Shown piece after piece: positions 26,624-35,251 of a DNA stretch of 64,000 nt. Source of the DNA: Belliella alkalica (GTDB lineage: Bacteria; Bacteroidota; Bacteroidia; Cytophagales; Cyclobacteriaceae); the NCBI RefSeq assembly GCF_022549785.1, contig NZ_JAKZGO010000007.1:62001-126000 (forward strand), in the 5' to 3' direction. A model generated the notes under the pieces. It saw only the letters and a program-made list of their open reading frames with translations. It ran no database searches and had not been told where the DNA came from. The position numbers were made by a program, and so were the translations under genes. The first letter of the stretch is position 1, and every line of letters starts with the position of its first letter.

Positions 26624-26772
26624 ATGATTATCCGCAATTACACCATAAGGTAAATAAAACAATTGGATCAAGCGGATAATCGTCGACGGATGACAGTCGA
26701 CAGTCGACAGCAGCTGAATTCAAAGTTTGTACCTAATTAAATATGGGTACTGGTTTGAAAGCGGATATTCAT
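26624..26772. mobile_element. MITE-like element, subfamily 2, copy D (149 bp)
   Basis: It begins ATGATTATCCGC and ends GCGGATATTCAT, perfect inverted termini apart from the two variable bases. Flanks: TATTCATAAT on the left and AATTCATAAT on the right (9 of 10 identical), a target-site duplication. The interior contains AGCGGATAATCGTCGACGG followed by two tandem CAGTCGA units and a second GCGGATA. The interior is unrelated to copies A-C and similar to copy E. Confidence 0.85.
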
Positions 26773-26803
26773 AATTCATAATATATTTAAATATAAACTC
26801 ACT

Positions 26804-28819
26804 TTAACCATTCACTTTCTTCAACACCAGCGCTGTCCTATTTGGTAGGTAAATCTGAATCTTATTATCATCATCTGTCCAATAAGATATTGAAGTATCG
26901 ATTCTTTTGAATCCTCCAAAGTCACTGTCATCTGAATTAAGGACAATAGAATATTCGCCAGATTCTGGAACGGAGATTTCATATCCAAAATATGACTCAC
27001 TGATATTGAAACTAAATACAAAAATCAATTCAGCACGCTCATACACCAAAATTTTCTTTTCTGCATCAAGAAACAATTGCTTTGCATGAGCTGCTTTCAA
27101 GGCTTTGTTACTATCAATTAGCTTGATCATTTGCTTATCCCACAGATTCAAAAATTTATATTTTAAATCTTTATTGTCTGCCAAGGACCATTGTCGTCTT
27201 GCATATTGATAACTCCAGTTATTCCCTTCTCGTGGGAAATCGACCCATTCTGGATGGCCAAATTCATTCCCGATAAAATTCAGGTAACCTTCGCCTCCAA
27301 GGCTTATAGTGATTAGTCTGATAAGTTTATGCAATGCGATGCCTCTATCAACGACCAAATTTGTTTGTCCAACTGCCATACTGAAGTACATCTCTTTATC
27401 CATTAGCCAAAAAGCTATAGACTTATCTCCTACCAATGCTTGGTCATGGGATTCTGCATAGGCGATTGTTTTTTCCTTTTTCGGTCTATTGGTCAGCTCA
27501 TGCCACATCTCAAACATATCCCAATGTTCATCTGGTTTGTGCTTCAAAGTTTTGATCCAAAAATCCGGTATTCCCATAGCCAATCTAAAGTCAAAACCTA
27601 TTCCTCCATCTTCTGGTGGGCGACTTAGGCCTGGCATTCCACTAACTTCCTCAGCTATAGAAATCTGATTTTCAGAATATTCATGAATCAAAGTATTAGC
27701 CAACTGCATATACAAGACAGCATCCTCATCCACTCCTTCATCGAAGTATTTCTCGACTTTATCAAAATCAGTGTGACCATGGTGATGGTATAGAATGGAG
27801 GTGACTCCATCAAATCTAAATCCGTCAAAATGAAATTCTTCCATCCAATACAGTATGTTGGAAAGTAGAAACTGCTTTACTTCAAATTTTCCGTAATCAA
27901 ACAACTTTGAATCCCAACCTTCATGGTAGCCTTTTGGACCAGGATGAAAGTACTGATGGTTAGAACCATCAAATTCATTGAGGCCTTCATTGATATTTTT
28001 GACTGCGTGGGAATGGACAATGTCCATAATAATTGCTATACCCATTTCATGGGCTTTATTGATTAGGTATTTCAATTCCTCAGGTGTTCCAAACCTAGAA
28101 GTCGGCGAGAAAAAGTTAGAAACGTGATATCCAAAAGAACCGTAATATGGATGCTCCATAATAGCCATCATCTGAATGGTATTGTATCCTCCTTCTTTGA
28201 TTCTTGGAAGGATATTTTCAGCAAACTCAAGATATGTTCCAACACCTTCCTTTTCCTGGGCCATTCCGATATGGCACTCATATATTATTGGGTGTGCTTT
28301 GTTACTTTTAGCAGAAAACTTTTTGTCTGTCCACTTGAAGTTTTCTTCTGGAAACCACAACTGACCTGCAAAATCATGATTTTCAGAGTCTTGCTCTACT
28401 CTTCTGATGTAAGCAGGAATTCGATCATAAGCACCGTTGTCAGCCTCTACATGAACTTTTACTTTTCCTTTATGCCTTATTTTATCTTTGTATTCGTCAT
28501 AAGGCAAGAATATCTCCCAATCACCCCGATAATTTCGCTTCATTGGATGGCTATACCTATTCCAATAATTGAAATCACCCATGAAAAACAGATTGTGAGC
28601 CATCGGAGCCCATTCTCGATAAATCCATCCATTTCTAAGCTTTTCAAAATGAATTCCATAATATTCATGGGATCTTGAAAACTCCAAAATGCTACCACTG
28701 AAAGAGACAATTTCTTTTATGGCTGATTGATATCTTTGATAACGCTTATAAATGTCCTGCGAATGTCCTTCTAGCCAAGATTCATCTTGTACTAAAGGAA
28801 GAATAATAGGGTCTTTCAC
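26804..28819 (-). CDS. glgB: 1,4-alpha-glucan branching enzyme (GH13_8-like)
   Basis: The 671-residue protein has an N-terminal carbohydrate-binding-like domain (about 55-150, WIYREWAPMA), a GH13 barrel with region I DIVHSH (266-271), region II DGFRFDGVT with nucleophile Asp337, region III IAEEVSGMP with acid/base Glu390, and region IV ESHDQ (456-460), and a C-terminal alpha-amylase beta domain. DVSGMP-like and WEFG-type sequences are closest to the eukaryotic-like branching enzymes (GH13_8) rather than E. coli GlgB. It forms alpha-1,6 branches in glycogen in the cytosol. It stands alone, so a glycogen operon is not visible here. The symbol is given by function. Confidence 0.88.
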   Translation of the reverse strand: MKDPIILPLVQDESWLEGHSQDIYKRYQRYQSAIKEIVSFSGSILEFSRSHEYYGIHFEKLRNGWIYREWAPMAHNLFFMGDFNYWNRYSHPMKRNYRGDWEIFLPYDEYKDKIRHKGKVKVHVEADNGAYDRIPAYIRRVEQDSENHDFAGQLWFPEENFKWTDKKFSAKSNKAHPIIYECHIGMAQEKEGVGTYLEFAENILPRIKEGGYNTIQMMAIMEHPYYGSFGYHVSNFFSPTSRFGTPEELKYLINKAHEMGIAIIMDIVHSHAVKNINEGLNEFDGSNHQYFHPGPKGYHEGWDSKLFDYGKFEVKQFLLSNILYWMEEFHFDGFRFDGVTSILYHHHGHTDFDKVEKYFDEGVDEDAVLYMQLANTLIHEYSENQISIAEEVSGMPGLSRPPEDGGIGFDFRLAMGIPDFWIKTLKHKPDEHWDMFEMWHELTNRPKKEKTIAYAESHDQALVGDKSIAFWLMDKEMYFSMAVGQTNLVVDRGIALHKLIRLITISLGGEGYLNFIGNEFGHPEWVDFPREGNNWSYQYARRQWSLADNKDLKYKFLNLWDKQMIKLIDSNKALKAAHAKQLFLDAEKKILVYERAELIFVFSFNISESYFGYEISVPESGEYSIVLNSDDSDFGGFKRIDTSISYWTDDDNKIQIYLPNRTALVLKKVNG

Positions 28820-29045
28820 AAAAATGTTGGTTTATTTAATTCTAATTTAGAAAAAATTGAATTTCTATCCACGAATTATTTTGTATTCCTTCAATAAAAA
28901 AATAAAGACCTGCTGAAGGTTTGGTTTTTGATCCACTTAGGTATCATTTCAGATTCATCATTGTTTTTTTTTCGAAATTGAAAAATGAAAGCGAACCGCA
29001 CCTTTCTCTGTGTCACGAATCAGTATAATAATGGAAAAGAATTCA

Positions 29046-29258
29046 TTATATAAAAAAGTAAAGCATGGCCGAAGCGCAGATATAACCTACCAAAAAACAA
29101 AGAAATATTGAACCTCCAAGTGCAAATTTTTTATATTCAGGCAAATGCTTATGATGATAAGATGGACTTAACTTTTTGATATACCTTTCTGGCATAATTG
29201 ACAGAAATGCAAGTCCATAAATTGCTGTCAGCAAAACAAGTGAAAATAGTGTTTCCAT
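29046..29258 (-). CDS. Small membrane protein, unknown
   Basis: The 70-residue protein has two hydrophobic segments (about 3-22 and 48-69) joined by a basic, His/Tyr-rich loop (RYIKKLSPSYHHKHLPEYKK). I do not recognise a family. An ATG at 29258 is the only sensible start. It stands between the branching enzyme gene and element copy E. The membrane topology and good open frame make it more likely than not real. Confidence 0.45.
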   Translation of the reverse strand: METLFSLVLLTAIYGLAFLSIMPERYIKKLSPSYHHKHLPEYKKFALGGSIFLCFLVGYICASAMLYFFI

Positions 29259-29430
29259 AAGTAATTTCTAGGGCTGAACAAAGTTAATATTTAAAAGGGA
29301 TGGAAAAAGAAAATAATATTTAAATTTCTAAAAATGTCTTTCACTAATCAATCAATTGCCCAATTCTATTCACGACTTTATACTCGAGGCTTTCAAATTA
29401 GTCGAAATGAGCTTTTCCACATTTGATTTT

Positions 29431-29565
29431 ATGAGTATCCGCAATGTTGCACGTAGGGTAAGAAGTAGCTTTGTAAGTTGCGGATGCTCGTCAACAGACA
29501 ACAGTTCACAAATCGTTCATCCAATATTCTATTGCTTGGCTACGTGCAAGAAAGCGGATACACAT
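29431..29565. mobile_element. MITE-like element, subfamily 2, copy E (135 bp)
   Basis: Starts ATGAGTATCCGCAATGTTGC and ends with GCGGATACACAT. The terminal inverted repeats reach about 22 bases, including GCACGTAG/CTACGTGC. It is flanked by perfect 10-bp direct repeats ATTTGATTTT (29421-29430 and 29566-29575). Internal GCGGATGCTCGTCAACAG matches the corresponding part of copy D. Confidence 0.88.
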
Positions 29566-29654
29566 ATTTGATTTTCACCTGTTCCGTCCAAAGTCAATTT
29601 TAATATATCAACCACCGGTTTTCCAATATCTTTTGTTTCAGCTATTGAATAAAC

Positions 29655-30755
29655 TTACCCTCCATGGTCCAGTTTTTTAAACTCTTCTTCAATTTCTTCA
29701 ACAGTAGGTAAACTACTTTTTAGATTTTCGGGCAAATGTTCTATCATTTTCAATTCACTTATTCCCATTGGCTTATTTATGTCTCTTAATGCAAATTCTG
29801 CCTCAATATTATTTTTGTCTTTACAAAGTAGGATTCCGATGGTTGGATTGTCTTCATCATCTTTCATTAAGCTATCCACAGCTGACAGATAAAAATTTAG
29901 CTTACCTGCAAATTCAGGAATAAACTTGCTATTTTTTAATTCAATTACCACATAACATTTTAGCTTAGTATGATAAAATAATAAATCAATGTAATAATCA
30001 CTTTCACCAACTTGCATATGATATTGTTGCCCAATAAATGCAAAGCCCTTTCCTAACTCCAATAAAAATTTGGTAATATGTTGTATCAATTGCTTTTCAA
30101 GATCCTTTTCTTTGAAAGTTTCGCTCAAAGATAAAAAGTCAAAAACATAAGGGTCTTTAAGTGTTTGTTTTGCTAAATCAGACAAAGGTTCAGGTAAAGT
30201 GTTTTTAAAATTATTGACAGATTTACCTTGTCTATGGAATAAATCAGATTTTATTTGAAGATCTAAAATATCTCTACTCCAGTTATTTTCTATTGTTTTT
30301 TAGATATAAAAAATAGCTTCGTTGACATCTTTTGATTTCGTAAAAACATAAATATTATGCCCCCAAGGAATTTTTGAAACAAGCTGTTGTACTAATACAA
30401 ACTGTTCATTTTGTGAATTTTCTGATTGGTTTTTAGCTTCTTGCTCATTTAGTGCAACAGGTTGTTGCACTAATTGGGAGCTGTAAAACTTATAAAATTG
30501 TTTGCAGTTAAACAGGTTTCTTCTAGACAATCCTTTCATTTCTGGAAATTCACTTTGCAAATCTTTGGCAACTTGCTCTATCAATTTGCTGCCCCATACG
30601 TTCTCTTTTTCAGAAATCATTTTTCCTAAGTGCCAATAAAACTCGATTAATGCATTATTAACTGCTATGACGGATTTAATTTGTGAAGAACGGATCCTGC
30701 TCTTGAGTTCTACCAGGCATTTCTTATATTCTGAGTTTAATTCACTCATAATCAT
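29655..30755 (-). pseudogene. DUF1016/PDDEXK nuclease-like gene (YhcG family) with an in-frame stop
   Basis: One reading frame of 366 codons is interrupted by a single TAA at 30300-30302, in the middle of the sequence AIFYI-stop-KTIENNWSRDIL, where relatives have an amino acid (CAA to TAA would explain it). The N-terminal half (30755-30303) is the DUF1016 helical domain (LIEFYWHLGKMI, GLSRRNLFNCKQFY), and the C-terminal half carries a PD-(D/E)XK nuclease core (YYIDLLFYH then CYVVIELK). No frameshift is needed: both halves are in the same frame. The family occurs near restriction and defence systems, though its role is unclear. An ATG within the second half could still give a 176-residue nuclease-domain protein. 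Confidence 0.85.
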
Positions 30756-30868
30756 ATCGTTTTAAATTCAATCCCCACATCGCGCATTTGTAGCAATAGG
30801 TTTGATCTTTTGACCTAATTTACTGAATTGATCAGAATCAAATCTCAAAAATTATTCGTTCTCTATTC

Positions 30869-31900
30869 TCACAATTGAGACAACTGTGAAGACTCTCTTA
30901 CAATCAATTCAGTTTTTAATTCTACTGTTTGGTTACTTTCTACATCATGGTTTTTGATCATCTCCAAGAGTAATTTTGTTGACTCTACTCCCATTTGGAA
31001 CCCATGTTGCTCGACAGAGCTTAAACGTGGAGAGATTACCTTTGAAAGCATCCAATTACTAAAGCCTATAATTCCAATATCTTTCGGAATGTTATAATTA
31101 TTTTCTTTGAGGTATCTCATAGAACCTAAAGCAACCAAATCTGTGATGCAAAAAATTGCGTTTGGAGGGTTCTCCCCTTCCATCAGTTCTTTGGTGAAAT
31201 CATAACCTTCTTGTTCTGAAATTTTCACACAGACCTTAACCCAATAACCTTGCTGTTCTAACCCTGCATCTTCTAATGCTTTTTTATATCCCTCACATCT
31301 TTCAGAAGCATTTTTCACATCTCGTCTTCCTCTTATATGCGCTATCTTGGTAAAGCCTTCTGTTATCAAATGATTGACAGCTCCATAAGCTCCATTAAAA
31401 TCATCGACAATTACTTTTGGTGTAGGCAGTTCATCTGTGATTTTATCAAATTGAACCACTGGCTTTCCCTCTTCCAAAAATTCCATAATATGCTTTCCTT
31501 CATGGGTTTCATTTGAAATAGAAATCAATAAACCATCTACGCTGCTATTGAGCATCGCTCGACTTGCCAAAACCTCATCTTTAAGAATATCATTAGATTG
31601 TGATACCATCAGATTGTAGCCTTGCTTATTTGCCTCTGAGATTGCTCCACTGATGACTGTTGAAAAAAAATGATGCACCAATTCTGGAACTATCAAACCT
31701 ATATTGAATGTCCTATTTTTGCGGAAATTTACCGCAAGTAAATTTGGCACATAGTTATGTGATTCAGCGTATTCTTTTACAAGTTTGATGGTTTCTTGGG
31801 CAATATCAGGATGCTCTTTGAGTGCTCTTGAAACTGTAGAAACTGATATCCCCAATTCTTTCCCAATATCTTTTAATGTTAATTTCTTTTTTTCATTCAT
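30869..31900 (-). CDS. LacI-family transcriptional regulator
   Basis: The 343-residue protein has the LacI HTH (TLKDIGKELGISVSTVSRALKEH, residues 8-30), hinge region NLLAVNFRK and a sugar-binding effector domain (about 62-340). It is divergent from the symporter/GH100/kinase operon, and a palindromic LacI-type operator lies 115 bases in front of that operon's likely start codon. It therefore probably controls import and breakdown of the sugar handled by that operon. It is clearly a different paralogue from the regulator at 18029. Confidence 0.92.
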   Translation of the reverse strand: MNEKKKLTLKDIGKELGISVSTVSRALKEHPDIAQETIKLVKEYAESHNYVPNLLAVNFRKNRTFNIGLIVPELVHHFFSTVISGAISEANKQGYNLMVSQSNDILKDEVLASRAMLNSSVDGLLISISNETHEGKHIMEFLEEGKPVVQFDKITDELPTPKVIVDDFNGAYGAVNHLITEGFTKIAHIRGRRDVKNASERCEGYKKALEDAGLEQQGYWVKVCVKISEQEGYDFTKELMEGENPPNAIFCITDLVALGSMRYLKENNYNIPKDIGIIGFSNWMLSKVISPRLSSVEQHGFQMGVESTKLLLEMIKNHDVESNQTVELKTELIVRESSQLSQL

Positions 31901-32100
31901 GGTACTAGTAAATATGGATTTTTTGCATTTACCCCTCTTCTTTTCTCAAACAAACAAATACGACAAAAACCAATTAAAAATCTGTTTAAATCTAAAATTA
32001 TTTTTCAAAAAAAATCTCTGTCTGTTAGAATAAGAAAGATTCATAGTAGAAACTGATGATATATTTTGACACATAGATCTTGCCTGAATTTGGTTTACAC

Positions 32101-32130
32101 ATTAGTGTCAGGATCATTGAGGATAATCAT
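32101..32130. repeat. Right-end fragment of a subfamily 1 element
   Basis: The fragment begins ATTAGTGTCAGGATCATTG and ends GGATAATCAT; it matches the last 27-30 bases of copies A-C with a few changes. It stops exactly 10 bases before full copy B. Nothing recognisable of the rest of this copy remains to the left. Confidence 0.65.
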
Positions 32131-32140
32131 ATTTAATAAT

Positions 32141-32290
32141 ATGTATATCAGTTTTCATCCCAGTAGAATCTAAGTAATAAAATTAACCTGTGATTTCGAA
32201 CCAATATCAATAAATATCTAATATGTATCAGTATCAGTTTGCCAAAAAACAATCGTTCAATTTCTTAGTGGCATGATGGCGGATAATCAT
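32141..32290. mobile_element. MITE-like element, subfamily 1, copy B (150 bp)
   Basis: Same length and ends as copies A and C, with about 12 substitutions relative to A, including one in the left terminus (TATCAG for TATCCG). Flanking 10-mers ATTTAATAAT and ATTGAAATAT match at 7 of 10 positions, consistent with an older insertion. Confidence 0.82.
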
Positions 32291-32346
32291 ATTGAAATAT
32301 CTCATGCCAGGCAATAATCATGATGTTATTAAGACAGATTATAAAT

Positions 32347-32388
32347 AAAATTTTCGCAAACGGTTGCACAACCCTTTGCGAAAATTTT
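32347..32388. promoter_or_regulatory. 42-bp palindromic LacI-type operator before the symporter operon
   Basis: Two perfect 14-base arms (AAAATTTTCGCAAA and TTTGCGAAAATTTT) flank a core CGGTTGCACAACCC that continues the symmetry (GGTT/AACC). The left part, CGCAAACGGTTGCAC, looks like the LacI-family sites near 14973 and 19098. It lies 115 bases before the symporter ATG. Confidence 0.6.
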
Positions 32389-32502
32389 GGCCTTGCGATA
32401 TAATTATTTTTTCTTTTACTTTTCATCAAATATTATTTGCTAAGGGAAAGTTCACAAAATGAACTGTTGGCGATATATCAATTTACCCAAAATGTACATC
32501 AG

Positions 32503-34092
32503 ATGAATAAAGAGCTTATCAATAACCTCGATCTTTTGATCATGGTTGTTTATTTGATTGGAATGATTTTTTACGGGCTTTACCATTCAAAACGGCAAAA
32601 CTCTGAGGATTATTTTCTTGCAGGCAGGAGCATGACGTGGCCAATTGTCGGTATATCACTATTTGCAGCCAATATTTCTAGTACTACTTTAATCGGGCTT
32701 GCTGGTGATGCTTACAGTACTGGTATTTCTGTTTATAATTATGAATGGATGGCAGCAGTCATTTTAGTATTCTTCAGCATCTTTTTTCTTCCATTTTACT
32801 TGAGGTCAGGGGTCTTTACCATGCCTGAATTTTTGGAAAGAAGATATGACAGAAGGAGCAGATATTACTTTTCATTTATCACATTGGTAGGAAACATTTT
32901 GATAGAAACAGCCGCAGGGCTTTACGCGGGAAGTTTGATATTGAAATTGGTTTTTCCAGATATCAGCATGACTGTGATTATTTTGATTTTGGCATTTGCA
33001 GCGGCAGCATATACAATCCCTGGAGGACTTTCATCTGTAGTGCACACTGAAGTGGTACAAGCTATTCTATTGTTTGCAGGTTCATTGATTTTGACCTATG
33101 TCACCTATCAGGCTGTGGGAGGCTGGGAAAATGTCATGGCAGTGACTCCTTCAGAAATGGTAAGTTTGATTCGACCTATGGATGATCCTTCTGTTCCATG
33201 GACTGGATTATTGTTTGGAGTGCCTTTATTGGGATTCTATTTCTGGGCAAACAATCAATTTATGGTTCAAAGGGTTTTGACTGCAAAAGATCTGAATCAC
33301 GGAAGATGGGGAGCGCTTTTTGCAGGATTGTTGAAATTGCCAGTTTTGTTTTTCATGGTATTCCCCGGCACCATGGCACGGGTTCTTTACCCAAATTTGG
33401 AAAATCCTGACACCGTGTTCCCTACTTTGGTTTTTGATTTGTTGCCAGCAGGGCTAGTTGGTTTGCTGATGGCTGGCTTGTTGGCAGCGATGTCATCAAG
33501 CATCAGTGCAACATTAAATTCAGCATCTACACTCATAACAATGGATTTTGTTAAAAACCTAAAACCTGGTTTAAACAGCAAGCAATTGGTCAGAGTAGGT
33601 CAGTTTGCTACAGTAATCTTGGTATTACTGGCAGCGGCATGGACACCTCAGATTGAGAAATTTGACTCACTTTTCAAATACCTTCAAATGGTCGTAGGTT
33701 TGATAGCTCCACCTGTGGTTGTTGTATTTATTTGGGGAATGTTTTGGAAAAAGGGAAATGCAGATGGATCGTTTTTTAGTTTGATATCTGGTTTTTTGGT
33801 TGCTGTTGTGTTGATTATTTTAAAAGTATTTATGCCTGAAATTGGAATCAGTCAGTGGCATTTCTTACATACGGCACCTTTACTGTTTGTATTCTGCTCA
33901 GTGGTATATGTGATTGCAAGTATCTACGGAGCACCTCCTAGCGCAGAGGCTGTAGCAGATTATACCTGGAACAATAAGATTTACACCGACGAAACAGCCT
34001 CTCTGCAAGGTTTGCCATGGTACAAAAATTATAGAATCCTATCAATCTTTTTATTGATCATCACATTTATCATCGTATGGATATACAGATAG
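32503..34092 (+). CDS. Sodium:solute symporter (SSS family), probable sugar transporter
   Basis: From the ATG at 32503 the protein has 529 residues with about 14 membrane segments. Family marks are DYFLAGRSMTWPIVGISLFAANISSTTLIGLAG near the start (cited here in part; residues about 26-60, with the conserved FAANISS sodium-site helix) and GLMAGLLAAMSSSISATLNSASTLI in the middle (about 295-320). It resembles SGLT-type sugar:sodium symporters. The frame continues upstream to a TTG, but the extra residues are not of family type. It leads an operon: the next gene overlaps it by 16 bases. With a GH100-like hydrolase and a fructokinase-like enzyme, sucrose or another fructoside is the likely cargo (inference). 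Confidence 0.88.
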   Translation: MNKELINNLDLLIMVVYLIGMIFYGLYHSKRQNSEDYFLAGRSMTWPIVGISLFAANISSTTLIGLAGDAYSTGISVYNYEWMAAVILVFFSIFFLPFYLRSGVFTMPEFLERRYDRRSRYYFSFITLVGNILIETAAGLYAGSLILKLVFPDISMTVIILILAFAAAAYTIPGGLSSVVHTEVVQAILLFAGSLILTYVTYQAVGGWENVMAVTPSEMVSLIRPMDDPSVPWTGLLFGVPLLGFYFWANNQFMVQRVLTAKDLNHGRWGALFAGLLKLPVLFFMVFPGTMARVLYPNLENPDTVFPTLVFDLLPAGLVGLLMAGLLAAMSSSISATLNSASTLITMDFVKNLKPGLNSKQLVRVGQFATVILVLLAAAWTPQIEKFDSLFKYLQMVVGLIAPPVVVVFIWGMFWKKGNADGSFFSLISGFLVAVVLIILKVFMPEIGISQWHFLHTAPLLFVFCSVVYVIASIYGAPPSAEAVADYTWNNKIYTDETASLQGLPWYKNYRILSIFLLIITFIIVWIYR

Positions 34093-35249
34093 CAAATGAA
34101 AAAGCACTGGAAGTAGTTAGAAAATCTTCACATAAAAAGGGCTTCCTCGCTTCGGCATTGAAGAAAGATAACTATCAGAGAGTATGGGCAAGAGACGGTG
34201 TGATTACTGGTATCGCTGCTTTGGCTTCTCGTGAAGAAGATTTGATTGCTACTTTCAGAGACACTTTGATCACCCTAGGTGATGCTATCAGTCCTCAAGG
34301 TCATATTCCCTCTAATGTTGAGTTGACTACAGATGAAGTGAGTTTTGGTGGACTTGCAGGAAGAGCGGATACAGGGAGTTGGTGGATAATTGGACTTTGT
34401 CTATACTCCAAATATACTGGGGATAAAATGCTCCTAAATCGATATAAGAAGAACATAGACAGAATCCACCAACTTTATCAAGCGTGGGAATATAACAATA
34501 AAGACCTTATTTATGTACCTCTAGCTGGCGATTGGGCAGATGAATACATCTTAAGTGGATATGTTCTTTATGACCAAGTTTTACGCTACGCGGCTTTGAA
34601 ACTATCAGGAGACTTACTTCAAAATCAACAATGGTCAGATAAAGCTGAATTTGTAAAGTTGGCCATTCATCAAAATTTTGACATTTCTGATAAATGGAAA
34701 CATGCAGGAATACACCCTACAGCAAAGAATAACCTGCTGAGAAACTTTTCCAAAAAATCCTATCTACCTGCTTCTTTCAATCCAGCTGGATATCAAGATT
34801 ACTTTGATGGTTTGGGAAATGCTTTGGCTATGATTTTCAAAATCCATCCCAATCCTCAAGCTTGTCTTTCTTGGGCAACGGATAGGAATACACCATTGAT
34901 TCCAGCATTTTATCCAACCATCGACTCGGATAATCCTGATTTCAATCTATTGAAACAAAATTATCGATTTGAATTTAGGAATATACCCCATGAGTTTCAT
35001 AATGGAGGTGTGTGGCCGATGGTTAATGGTTTTTGGGGTGTGGCAAACTATATTTCAGCAGGAAAAAAACCTGCTGAGGAGATTTTGAACGCTATCATTG
35101 CACTAAACAGCAAAGATAACTGGGGCTTCAATGAATGCTTTCATGGGCAAACATTGTCGCCATGTGGTGTTCATGCTTGCACTTGGAGCGCTGCAGGACA
35201 ACTTATACTTAGTAATACAATTAGCAAAGGGTTTTACCTACTAGATTAA
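34077..35249 (+). CDS. GH100-like / amylo-alpha-1,6-glucosidase-like (alpha/alpha)6 glycosidase
   Basis: The 390-residue cytosolic protein (no signal peptide) has the motifs of bacterial neutral-invertase-like enzymes: VWARDGVITGIAAL (about 37-50), GRADTGSWWIIGL (about 98-110), LAGDWADEYI (catalytic-type Asp near 156) and HNGGVWPMVNGFW (about 312-324). In databases such proteins are variously called amylo-alpha-1,6-glucosidase or GH100. The neighbours (symporter, PfkB kinase) favour an invertase-type role that releases fructose and glucose from an imported disaccharide, but this is inferred. The start ATG lies inside the symporter's last codons (16-base overlap), and the kinase starts 2 bases after its stop, so translation is coupled. 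Confidence 0.65.
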   Translation: MDIQIANEKALEVVRKSSHKKGFLASALKKDNYQRVWARDGVITGIAALASREEDLIATFRDTLITLGDAISPQGHIPSNVELTTDEVSFGGLAGRADTGSWWIIGLCLYSKYTGDKMLLNRYKKNIDRIHQLYQAWEYNNKDLIYVPLAGDWADEYILSGYVLYDQVLRYAALKLSGDLLQNQQWSDKAEFVKLAIHQNFDISDKWKHAGIHPTAKNNLLRNFSKKSYLPASFNPAGYQDYFDGLGNALAMIFKIHPNPQACLSWATDRNTPLIPAFYPTIDSDNPDFNLLKQNYRFEFRNIPHEFHNGGVWPMVNGFWGVANYISAGKKPAEEILNAIIALNSKDNWGFNECFHGQTLSPCGVHACTWSAAGQLILSNTISKGFYLLD

Positions 35250-35251
35250 AA

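Larger units (their letters stand above)
26078..26803. other. 726-bp intergenic region
   Basis: The region is strongly A+T-rich and contains no convincing gene. It should hold the susC promoter at its left end. It holds a hairpin (26574-26610) that probably ends the branching-enzyme transcript and mobile element copy D (26624-26772) lying between that hairpin and the gene. Confidence 0.7.
31901..32502. other. Divergent intergenic region with mobile elements and operator
   Basis: This 600-bp A+T-rich region separates the divergent LacI and symporter genes. It contains a partial and a complete copy of the 150-bp element (32101-32130 and 32141-32290) and a 42-bp palindromic operator (32347-32388). 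The remainder must contain the two promoters. No gene was seen. Confidence 0.7.

Noticed and set aside
28124-28678. Antisense open frame of 184 codons within the branching-enzyme gene
   Set aside because: The minus strand encodes a complete GH13 enzyme with all catalytic regions; the antisense frame shows no known motif.
28985-29053. Short frame MKANRTFLCV... on the plus strand
   Set aside because: Only 22 codons, and it runs into the convergent 3' end of the small membrane protein gene; no supporting evidence.
29655-30755. Two separate intact genes for DUF1016 and a nuclease
   Set aside because: Both lie in one frame, the intervening codons continue the family sequence, and relatives have both domains in one protein, so a nonsense change explains the split.
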